A stretch of DNA of 9,772 bases from CAZOBJ01 sp964577825. GTDB lineage: Bacteria; Planctomycetota; SZUA-567; JAFGNG01. Where the stretch lies: positions 1 through 9,772 of the forward strand of contig CAZOBJ010000109.1 of the NCBI GenBank assembly GCA_964577825.1, in the 5' to 3' direction. The notes under the pieces are model-generated. The model saw only the letters and a list, made by a program, of their open reading frames with translations. It was not told where the DNA came from and made no database searches. A program made the position numbers and the translations under genes. Position 1 is the stretch's first letter; every line of letters begins with the position of its first letter. Of this stretch, positions 1-5,907 are shown one piece after another.

Positions 1-1476
1 ACCCGGACATCACGCAAGGCCGGGCGCAAGAAGTCGGGCAAGGGCGCGGAGCAACAGCGCGGCGCCGAGAACGAGGCCCAGAGCGGGCAGCAGACCGAGG
101 AGCGCGTGCTCACGGACAAGGAAGCAGAGGAAGAGCAGGAGCGCCGCGAGGCCCAGATGACCAAGGAGCAGCGCGCCGCACGCGAAAAGCTGCGCGACGA
201 GGTCTATGAGGAGATCAAACGCGGCGAACTGCACATCAGCCAGCTCAAGGAGATGACCGTCTCCGAGCTGCGCAAGCTCGCGAAGATGGAGGACATCGAC
301 GGCCTCGGGGGGATGCTCAAGCGCGACCTCATTTTCGCGATCATCAAGAATCGCGTGAACAAGAACGGACTCCTGTTCGGCGAGGGCGTGCTGGAGATCA
401 TGCCCGACGGCTACGGGTTCCTGCGCAGCCCCAACTTCAACTACCTGCCCTGTCCGGACGACATCTACATCTCGCCCAGCCAGATCCTGCGGTTCGGCAT
501 GCGCACGGGGCTGACCGTGAGCGGCCAGATCCGCCCGCCCAAGGACAAGGAGAAGTACTTCGCCCTCCTGCGGGTGGAGGCCATCAATCACGAAGAGCCC
601 GAGAAGCTCAAGGAGAAGCTGGTCTTCGACGATCTGACGCCCCTCTTCCCCGAGGAGCGCTTCATCCTGGAGACCGCGCCCGAGCGGTGGTCCATGCGCA
701 TCGTGGACCTGATCACGCCGGTGGGCAAGGGGCAGCGTGCTCTCATCGTGGCGCCGCCGCGCACGGGCAAGACCGTGCTTCTCCAGCAGACGGCCAACTC
801 CATCACGACCAACAACCCCGAGGTCAACCTCATCGTGCTCCTCATCGACGAGCGGCCCGAGGAGGTCACCGACATGCAGCGCTCGGTCAAGGGCGAGGTG
901 ATCAGCTCCACCTTCGACGAGCCGGCCAGCCGGCACATCCAGGTCGCCGAGATGGTCATCGAAAAGGCCAAGCGTCTGGTGGAGTACGGCAACGACGTAG
1001 TGATTTTGCTCGACTCGATCACGCGCCTGGGCCGGGCCCACAACACGGAGGCCCCGCACTCGGGCAAGATCCTGTCCGGCGGCATCGACGCCACGGCGCT
1101 CCAGAAGCCCAAGCGATTCTTCGGCGCGGCGCGCAACATCGAGCACGGCGGCAGCCTCACCATCGTGGCCACTGCGCTCGTGGACACGGGCAGCCGGGGC
1201 GACGAGCACATCTTCGAGGAGTTCAAGGGCACGGGCAACGCCGAGCTGCACCTGGACCGTCGCCTGGTCAACCGCCGGCTGTACCCGGCCATTGACGTCA
1301 ACCAGTCCGGCACGCGCAAGGAGGAGAAGCTCTTGCACCCGGACGAGCTCCAGCGCGTGTGGCTGCTGCGCAAGTACCTCAACGACATGAACGTAGTCGA
1401 CGCCATGGAGTTCCTGCACAGCAAGATGAAGTCGTTCAAGACGAACGCCGAGTTCCTGATGAGCATCAACGTGTAG
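1..1476 (+). CDS. rho: Transcription termination factor Rho (5' end outside window)
   Basis: Rho is the hexameric RNA-dependent ATPase/helicase that ends transcription at Rho-dependent sites in the cytoplasm. Numbering from a GTG at 106: charged extension 1-41, helical RNA-binding subdomain about 42-90, cold-shock-like RNA-binding fold about 92-165 with DGYGFLR, then the RecA-like ATPase. Visible motifs are Walker A APPRTGKT (216-223), catalytic Glu249 in IDERPEEV, Walker B ending at Asp303, Q-loop SGKILSGG (319-326), R-loop TGSRGDE (361-367) and arginines in LDRRLVNRR (383-391). It aligns with E. coli Rho to the end, so the 3' end is intact (TAG 1474-1476). The frame stays open to base 1 and reads as a Lys/Arg-rich then Glu/Gln-rich stretch. 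The GTG at 106 has GAGGAG only 3 nt upstream, too close for a good start, so the true start is probably left of the window. Identity is essentially certain; the start is unknown. Confidence 0.97.
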   Translation, partial: TRTSRKAGRKKSGKGAEQQRGAENEAQSGQQTEERVLTDKEAEEEQERREAQMTKEQRAAREKLRDEVYEEIKRGELHISQLKEMTVSELRKLAKMEDIDGLGGMLKRDLIFAIIKNRVNKNGLLFGEGVLEIMPDGYGFLRSPNFNYLPCPDDIYISPSQILRFGMRTGLTVSGQIRPPKDKEKYFALLRVEAINHEEPEKLKEKLVFDDLTPLFPEERFILETAPERWSMRIVDLITPVGKGQRALIVAPPRTGKTVLLQQTANSITTNNPEVNLIVLLIDERPEEVTDMQRSVKGEVISSTFDEPASRHIQVAEMVIEKAKRLVEYGNDVVILLDSITRLGRAHNTEAPHSGKILSGGIDATALQKPKRFFGAARNIEHGGSLTIVATALVDTGSRGDEHIFEEFKGTGNAELHLDRRLVNRRLYPAIDVNQSGTRKEEKLLHPDELQRVWLLRKYLNDMNVVDAMEFLHSKMKSFKTNAEFLMSINV

Positions 1477-1537
1477 CGCGCGGACGCCGTCCCCCGCCCC
1501 GCGCGCACGGCCGTCAGGCATCGACCGCGCGTCCGTT

Positions 1538-1543
1538 GGGGAG
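1538..1543 (+). promoter_or_regulatory. Shine-Dalgarno site fixing the start at 1551
   Basis: GGGGAG lies 7 nt before ATG 1551. The same frame is open further upstream to 1359, but that part overlaps the conserved end of rho in another frame and has no such site, so 1551 is the supported start. Confidence 0.8.
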
Positions 1544-1550
1544 CAAAGAC

Positions 1551-3815
1551 ATGGACCCGGCGCGCTACGGTACGGACTTCTCGGAAGTCGTGCCCGCGGC
1601 GGCCGAGAACGCCCTGAGTCGCCGGTACCTGGCGCTCATCACGCGATGGATCCCCCATGGCTTGGGCTGGTTCGAGGACTGGCCGGGCCGGCCCGACTGC
1701 GGGCACTTCTTCGGCGGCGCCCTGTGGTACGGGCAGGACACCGCCTTTCCCATCCTGCTCCTCGCGTCCGCGGCATCGAGCCCCGAGTTCGATCCCGTCC
1801 TCGCCGGCGCGAGCGCCCAGGAGCTCCACCTCGTCTGCCGCAGGGGGCTGCGGTACCTGTGCTTCACGCACGATACGGGTCCCGCGGACTGCGTGCGTCC
1901 GGCCAAGACCTGGGGGCGCGACAACCTGGCCGGCACCAAGTGGGGCGAGCGTGGCAAGGGGTTCTTCCAGCGCAGCCAGTGCGGCCGCGTACTCGCGTCG
2001 CTTTTCACGACCGCGGCCCTCATCCGCCATCTGCTCGGCCACGAGGAGCGCGCCATGCTCGCGACCATCGCGGAGGAGTACGCCGGCGAGTTCGGCCGCA
2101 TGGCGCCGCGCTCGGGCATTTTCCTGGACACCCAGACTGAGGAGAACGCGTGGACCGCGCTGGGCGTGGCCGCGTGCGTGTGCCTGCTCCCCCGCCACCC
2201 GGACCGGAACGTGTGGGAGGAGCATATGAAACGGTGGTTCTTCTGCGCGACCACCCGGCCGGAGGACCGCAGCGACCGCACCGAGATTGAGCCAGGCCGC
2301 ACCGTGCGCGACCTGTGCGGCAAGGTCTTTACCACCCTGCCCGATGGCACCGCCGAGAACCACGGTGTCGTGCACCCCTCGTACATGGCCAGTTCCATCA
2401 ACCTGACGGCCATGGCTGCGAACCTGCTGAAACTCTACGGCCGCGACCTGCCGCCCCAGGCCCTGTGGCGGCGCCGCGACACCTACGAGCTCGTCAAGTG
2501 GTGGGCGGACGAGACCGGCGCCTTCCAGCCGGTGCAGGGCATGGACTGGCCGTATTTGAATTACCCGGCATTCGCCATCACGCACGCGTTCGCCAATCTG
2601 CACCTTGCGGACCCCGACGCCGCGCTCCTGGAGCGTCGCGCCCTGGAGGTGCTCGAATCCTCTGCCCAGGCGCGCGACGGGCGCATGGTCGCCGAAGACG
2701 TGGTCGCGCACTGCGGCGCGCCGCAGGACCCGCCAATCATGTACGAGCGCATGGCCGCCCGCATGGCCGACGCGTACCTGTTGCATCGCCTCGGCGGCCC
2801 CGGCCAAGCGCCCGCCGACCCCGTGGCCCTGCGCGAGCGCATGCAGGGCGTTCGCGTCTATCCGCACGGGGGCGCGCTCGTGCACCGCCACGCCAGGGGA
2901 CAGACAAGCTTCGCTTGGCGCAACAGTCTGATGACCCTGCCCTGGACCCGCGAGGGCCTGCGCCACATCGGCCCGCTAAGCGGCAGCTTGCGCGGCAAGG
3001 TCCGTCCGCGCGGCGTCCACACCCTGCGTCCGCCCCGGCCCGTGCTCGTGCGCGTGCGCGAGGGCGCGGACCGCGCCGCGGCCGTATGCGCGGAGGACCT
3101 GTTCGAGGGGCGAGTCCGCAGGCAGTACGTCTTCGCAAGCCTCCCCGACGGCCGCGCCCTGGTGGCCGAGCGATTCTGCGCGCATGAGGCTCTGTGCGTC
3201 GAGGAGCTCGCTCAGGGTCCGCTGAGCGTACTCAACGACGCCTACTTCGCGCATTCGCCGGACCGTGAGGCGCACCGCACCGTGTACTGGGCCGGCGGCG
3301 AGCGCGTCGTATCCGGGTATGCCGCGCCTACGGGCGCCGAGGACGTGCGCATCGATCTCGGGCGCGAAGGATGGCTCAACGTGGACGACCGGTTCGGCCT
3401 GGTCTTCCGTGGCACCGGCCGGGCCGAGTACCACAATCGTCACCGATTCGAGACCTGGCGCGCCACCGACGACCTCGTCAGCCTGGGCAAGGGCGGGGTG
3501 CCCTTCGACGTCGCCCCGGGGGCAGAGATCGCCCACCTGGTCGTGCTGTGGTGCCCGGAGGAGACGCACGGACAGACGGCCGCGCAGCCCCTGGCCGTGC
3601 TCGGCTTTGACGACGGCCTGTTCGCCGCAGAGATCGCCGGCTGGATGGTCGCGGCCAACTTTTCCGACGCGGCCCTGCCCTTGCCGCGACCGGTGCGCAT
3701 GCCTGCGGGCGAGCCGCTTGCCCTCGGTTGGGGGGTGGAGGCGACCGCGCACGCCGACGCCGAGCTCACGCTGCGCGTGGCGGCAGAGGAGCCTGCGCTC
3801 ATTCCGCTAGGCTGA
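1551..3815 (+). CDS. Uncharacterised 754-aa protein, helical toroid plus beta-sandwich, possible polysaccharide lyase-like enzyme
   Basis: I do not recognise a named family. ATG 1551 is preceded by GGGGAG (1538-1543) with 7 nt spacing, and the gene starts 74 bp after rho, so read-through is possible. Residues 1 to about 425 are helix-rich with aromatic, substrate-cleft-like motifs: WYGQD (59-63), an Asn-His pair in ENHG (Asn270, His271) followed by HPSY (275-278), and MDWPYLNYP (331-339). From about 430 the protein becomes beta-strand-rich (starting near YPHGG, 437-441) to the end. This layout and the Asn-His plus Tyr set are known from (alpha/alpha)-toroid polysaccharide lyases and heparinase II/III-like proteins; the catalytic assignment here is inference. 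There is no signal peptide or membrane segment, so it is predicted cytoplasmic, unusual for a polymer-degrading enzyme. Alternatives are a glycoside hydrolase-like toroid or a non-catalytic relative. The gene itself is secure; the function is weak. Confidence 0.8.
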   Translation: MDPARYGTDFSEVVPAAAENALSRRYLALITRWIPHGLGWFEDWPGRPDCGHFFGGALWYGQDTAFPILLLASAASSPEFDPVLAGASAQELHLVCRRGLRYLCFTHDTGPADCVRPAKTWGRDNLAGTKWGERGKGFFQRSQCGRVLASLFTTAALIRHLLGHEERAMLATIAEEYAGEFGRMAPRSGIFLDTQTEENAWTALGVAACVCLLPRHPDRNVWEEHMKRWFFCATTRPEDRSDRTEIEPGRTVRDLCGKVFTTLPDGTAENHGVVHPSYMASSINLTAMAANLLKLYGRDLPPQALWRRRDTYELVKWWADETGAFQPVQGMDWPYLNYPAFAITHAFANLHLADPDAALLERRALEVLESSAQARDGRMVAEDVVAHCGAPQDPPIMYERMAARMADAYLLHRLGGPGQAPADPVALRERMQGVRVYPHGGALVHRHARGQTSFAWRNSLMTLPWTREGLRHIGPLSGSLRGKVRPRGVHTLRPPRPVLVRVREGADRAAAVCAEDLFEGRVRRQYVFASLPDGRALVAERFCAHEALCVEELAQGPLSVLNDAYFAHSPDREAHRTVYWAGGERVVSGYAAPTGAEDVRIDLGREGWLNVDDRFGLVFRGTGRAEYHNRHRFETWRATDDLVSLGKGGVPFDVAPGAEIAHLVVLWCPEETHGQTAAQPLAVLGFDDGLFAAEIAGWMVAANFSDAALPLPRPVRMPAGEPLALGWGVEATAHADAELTLRVAAEEPALIPLG

Positions 3816-3855
3816 GTCCCCTTGTTGGCGTAGGGCCCCTGCGGGTCCGCTCGCC

Positions 3856-4431
3856 TTACAGCGGCACGATAAGTTCATCCAGCGTGCGCTTGGGCACGTG
3901 GTGCACGTCCTTGTCGTCGCGCCAGTAGGCTACGTTCCCGCCCTCGCGCGGGCCATCGAGCACCACCTCTTCGGCCGGGGTCCCGAGCGCCAGCACGAGC
4001 CGGATGTCCAGGTGCGCGGGCACCTTCAGCGCGTCACGCAGGCCGTCACGGTCGATCGCACCCAGCATGCACCCGCCCAGGCCGCGCTCCGCTGCGCCCA
4101 GCCGCATGCTCTGGGCCGCGATGCCCACGTCCGGGCCCAGGCAGCTGGGGCGGATCTGGGCGTCGTTGACAATCACGATGTACGCGGTCGGCCGCTCGTT
4201 CGGGCCGGGGCCCGGCCAGTCGCGCAACGCACCCGCCCACTCGGTGTGCTCAAAGATCCGGGCGTTCGTCTTGCCGTCGCAGGAGAGGAAGAACTTCAGT
4301 GCCTGGAGATTGCCCCCGGACGGCGACCAGCGTGCGAGCTCGACCAGCGACCGCAACGTTTCCATGGAGATCGGGTCTTGACGGAATCGGCGCACGCTGC
4401 GCGCGCGCTGCACCAGATCGCGCAGAGCCAT
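3856..4431 (-). CDS. Nitroreductase family protein (FMN-dependent oxidoreductase)
   Basis: This 191-residue protein belongs to the nitroreductase fold family: homodimeric cytoplasmic FMN enzymes that use NAD(P)H to reduce nitro compounds, quinones or other acceptors. The real substrate cannot be read from sequence. Family marks: RSVRRF (11-16), the FMN-phosphate-binding start; WSPSGGNLQ (35-43), matching the usual (A/S)PS..N.Q motif; DVGIAAQ (101-107); ERGLGGCMLG (115-124), matching the GLG..W.G region; and LALGTPAEE near 147-155. The ending YWRD...HHVPKR is shared with a common nitroreductase subfamily. Length is typical. The start is set by AAGGAGGA 6 nt before ATG 4431; an in-frame TTG at 4449 would destroy that site. 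It converges on the 1551-3815 gene with only 40 bp between stops and has its own promoter, so it is likely transcribed alone. Family assignment is strong. Confidence 0.93.
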   Translation of the reverse strand: MALRDLVQRARSVRRFRQDPISMETLRSLVELARWSPSGGNLQALKFFLSCDGKTNARIFEHTEWAGALRDWPGPGPNERPTAYIVIVNDAQIRPSCLGPDVGIAAQSMRLGAAERGLGGCMLGAIDRDGLRDALKVPAHLDIRLVLALGTPAEEVVLDGPREGGNVAYWRDDKDVHHVPKRTLDELIVPL

Positions 4432-4436
4432 CCTCT

Positions 4437-4444
4437 TCCTCCTT
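4437..4444 (-). promoter_or_regulatory. Strong Shine-Dalgarno site of the nitroreductase gene
   Basis: On the minus strand AAGGAGGA is followed by AAGAGG and ATG 4431. It decides between ATG 4431 and the upstream in-frame TTG at 4449, which would place this site inside the coding region. Confidence 0.88.
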
Positions 4445-4485
4445 CGCAAAGTCCGGACAGAATCGTCCCCACCCTCACGAGGTGC

Positions 4486-4513
4486 AGTGTACCCGCTGGC
4501 CAGGGTTTGTCCA
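4486..4513 (-). promoter_or_regulatory. Sigma-70-type promoter of the nitroreductase gene
   Basis: On the minus strand a -35 box TGGACA (4513-4508, 5 of 6 to TTGACA) and a -10 box TACACT (4491-4486, 4 of 6 to TATAAT) are separated by 16 bp. Expected start is near 4478, giving a leader of about 47 nt. The spacer contains the 8-bp palindrome CTGGCCAG (4496-4503), a possible repressor site. The promoter lies in the 125-bp gap behind the barrel gene. Confidence 0.6.
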
Positions 4514-4556
4514 GGAAAAGACCCGGCGCGCTCAGGCCCTTGCCGAACGCAAAGGC

Positions 4557-5648
4557 TCAGAAGTCGAGGAGCATGTTCGCGAAGTGGCCGTGGTCGCCCT
4601 CTGTCGTGACCCGCGCGTTGTAGCCCAGGGACCAGTTGTCGCGGTAGTAGCTCGCGCCCAGGGACAGGCCGCCGTACGTGTGATTCCGGTCCGAGAGACC
4701 GGGCAGGTTCTCCACGTCGAAGTCGTCGTTGACCACGAACACGCCCCCGCGCGCAGTGACGGTCTCCGGCACCACGATGAGTTCCCCGCCCGCGGACCAG
4801 CGGATTACGGAGTGCTCCTCGAGCTCGCGGTCCGGCGCGGGGTCTGCGGCCTTTTCCACGTTCTGGAAGGCGATATCGCTCGTCAAGAGCCAGGCGTCAT
4901 TGAGCCGCAGCGCGCCGCCCAGGCGGAACTCGCGCCAGGCCAGGTCGCCCTGGTAGTTGCCGGTAATCAGGTTCTCCTCGTAGTCTCCCCAGCCCAGGCT
5001 AACCACCGCGCCCAGGCTGAACTCCCGGGTCAGACGCACGATCAGCCCGTTGCGTAGCTCGTACCCGCACAGGTCAGTGTCGAGCTCGTCGTTGTCGCCC
5101 CAGCTGGTCAAGTCCGTGCCGAAGCTCGTGCCGGCGAGCACCCGGCCGTAGTTGAACGACCGGCCGTACCCCACGGTCAGCAGGTTCGTGCCCTGGTCGA
5201 AGCCGTTCGATCCCCCGGCGTCCCCGGCCAGGTGCGTGTATCGCAACGCCAGGGCCTGGTTGCCCATCTGCTCGCGCGAATAGTAGTCCGGTCGCCACGA
5301 AGCGAAGTGGAACCCACCCCCGTAGGTGCCGCCGTAGTACTCGGCGTGGCGGCCGCCTTCATTGATCTGCTCGAAGCTGAGGTGGCTGAACACCTCGTGG
5401 CTGGAGAGCGCGCCCAGGGACGCTGGGTTTTGGTACACCCCGTGGGCGCCGTCGTTCAGGGCCGCGTAGCTGCCGCCCAGGCCCGCCGAGCGCGGCGAAT
5501 GGATGTAGTGCAGGAGCATCTTCTCGCCGAGCCGCACCCGGAACTCGGTCTCGTCCGTGTGTGCGGCCGCCGCGAGCATCAATAGCAGCAGCCACCCGAC
5601 CGTCCCGATCAATGCATAGGCCTTATGGCGGCTCAGCGACGGGAACAT
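4557..5648 (-). CDS. PorV/PorQ-like outer-membrane beta-barrel protein
   Basis: This 363-residue protein has a signal peptide (basic start, hydrophobic core about residues 11-29, Ala-rich cleavage region near 28-31) and then alternating aromatic/hydrophobic strands with Gly/Asn/Asp-rich turns, ending in Phe363, the classic last residue of BAM-inserted barrels. The segment SAGLGGSYAALNDG (54-67) followed by VYQNPASLG (71-79) is the N-terminal signature of the PorV/PorQ, UPF0164 and FadL-like group, where it forms a plug-like hatch. In type IX secretion PorV shuttles cargo; other members are uncharacterised or transport hydrophobic molecules. No other secretion gene is visible here, so cargo and function are unknown. 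Start is ATG 5648 with AAAGGA 5 nt upstream; an in-frame extension to 5786 crosses promoter-like and hairpin DNA and would precede the signal peptide. It is divergent from the coiled-coil gene. Confidence 0.88.
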   Translation of the reverse strand: MFPSLSRHKAYALIGTVGWLLLLMLAAAAHTDETEFRVRLGEKMLLHYIHSPRSAGLGGSYAALNDGAHGVYQNPASLGALSSHEVFSHLSFEQINEGGRHAEYYGGTYGGGFHFASWRPDYYSREQMGNQALALRYTHLAGDAGGSNGFDQGTNLLTVGYGRSFNYGRVLAGTSFGTDLTSWGDNDELDTDLCGYELRNGLIVRLTREFSLGAVVSLGWGDYEENLITGNYQGDLAWREFRLGGALRLNDAWLLTSDIAFQNVEKAADPAPDRELEEHSVIRWSAGGELIVVPETVTARGGVFVVNDDFDVENLPGLSDRNHTYGGLSLGASYYRDNWSLGYNARVTTEGDHGHFANMLLDF

Positions 5649-5652
5649 GGCG

Positions 5653-5668
5653 ATCCTTTCCGCAGGAT
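5653..5668 (-). promoter_or_regulatory. Stem-loop overlapping the barrel gene's ribosome binding site
   Basis: In the minus-strand mRNA, ATCCT (5668-5664) can pair with AGGAT (5657-5653) around a 6-nt loop GCGGAA. The 3' arm contains most of the Shine-Dalgarno AAAGGA (5659-5654) used for ATG 5648. The 5-bp stem is short, so it may only modulate translation. Confidence 0.4.
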
Positions 5669-5677
5669 TCCGAGGGG

Positions 5678-5714
5678 GCGCGCCGAGCCCTCTCCGGCGA
5701 GGGTGCCGGCGCGC
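5678..5714 (-). promoter_or_regulatory. Large GC-rich stem-loop in the barrel gene's 5' leader
   Basis: Perfect 8-bp arms GCGCGCCG (5678-5685 on the plus strand) and CGGCGCGC (5707-5714) enclose a second 5-bp stem CCCTC (5688-5692) / GAGGG (5699-5703) with a 6-nt loop. The structure ends 29 nt before ATG 5648, upstream of the ribosome binding site. No run of T follows in either direction, so it is not a simple intrinsic terminator; an mRNA-stabilising or regulatory leader hairpin is more likely. Confidence 0.6.
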
Positions 5715-5729
5715 AGCTTCCCTTCCTAT

Positions 5730-5735
5730 GTTATA
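5730..5735 (-). promoter_or_regulatory. Possible -10 box for the barrel gene
   Basis: TATAAC on the minus strand (5 of 6 to TATAAT) lies upstream of the leader hairpin, in the right place to start transcription near 5723. I see no good -35 box at 15-19 bp upstream, so an activator might be needed, or the match is chance. Confidence 0.35.
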
Positions 5736-5801
5736 TCGTCCGCTGACAGCAGAACTTGACTCCAGTCGGATGCAAAAGCAGCCCACGAGTCACCTTCCCC
5801 C

Positions 5802-5829
5802 TTGACCGCGCCCCGGTCGCGCCGATAAT
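5802..5829 (+). promoter_or_regulatory. Sigma-70-type promoter of the coiled-coil gene
   Basis: A -35 box TTGACC (5802-5807, 5 of 6) and a -10 box GATAAT (5824-5829, 5 of 6) are separated by 16 bp. The expected start is near 5836, giving a leader of about 70 nt to ATG 5908. The tandem dyads at 5831-5851 sit exactly on the expected start. Confidence 0.7.
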
Positions 5830-5830
5830 A

Positions 5831-5851
5831 CGAACAGGTTCGAACAGGTTC
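5831..5851. repeat. Tandem 10-bp repeat CGAACAGGTT x2, candidate operator
   Basis: CGAACAGGTT occurs twice back to back (5831-5840, 5841-5850). With C5851, each unit gives GAAC-AG-GTTC (5832-5841 and 5842-5851), a dyad with 4-bp arms, and the junction forms the 8-bp palindrome GTTCGAAC (5838-5845). The 10-bp period places both dyads on one DNA face, directly at the predicted transcription start. A repressor site is inferred. Confidence 0.5.
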
Positions 5852-5866
5852 CCCATAACACCCTGG

Positions 5867-5884
5867 GCACCCGGCCAAGGGTGC
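5867..5884 (+). promoter_or_regulatory. Stem-loop in the leader of the coiled-coil gene
   Basis: GCACCC (5867-5872) and GGGTGC (5879-5884) form a perfect 6-bp stem with loop GGCCAA, 23 nt before ATG 5908 and just upstream of its GGAG site. No T-run follows, so it is not a terminator. Confidence 0.4.
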
Positions 5885-5907
5885 GTCGCGCAGGCCTGGA
5901 GCCGACC

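Noticed and set aside
1481..1535. Inverted repeat CGGACGC/GCGTCCG as a rho terminator
   Set aside because: Only 7 bp with a loop of about 40 nt, no T-run, and expected by chance in GC-rich spacer.
10..2966. Very long minus-strand open frames opposite rho and the following gene (10-1521 and 588-2966)
   Set aside because: They mirror strongly conserved plus-strand genes, give Arg/Ala/Gly-rich sequence without domains, and are expected from the high third-position G+C.
2976..3752. Minus-strand 258-codon frame opposite the end of the 1551-3815 gene
   Set aside because: Low-complexity antisense shadow; the plus-strand frame continues through with a uniform beta-rich protein.
4432..4449. TTG start for the nitroreductase, 6 codons upstream
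   Set aside because: The added codons are the Shine-Dalgarno site of ATG 4431.
5649..5786. In-frame 46-codon upstream extension of the barrel gene
   Set aside because: It would precede a complete signal peptide and overlap the stem-loop and -10-like sequence; ATG 5648 has its own ribosome site.
5832..5851. LexA/SOS box
   Set aside because: The GAAC/GTTC half-sites are spaced by 2 (inverted) or 6 (direct) bases, not the 4 or 7 of the known LexA consensus forms.
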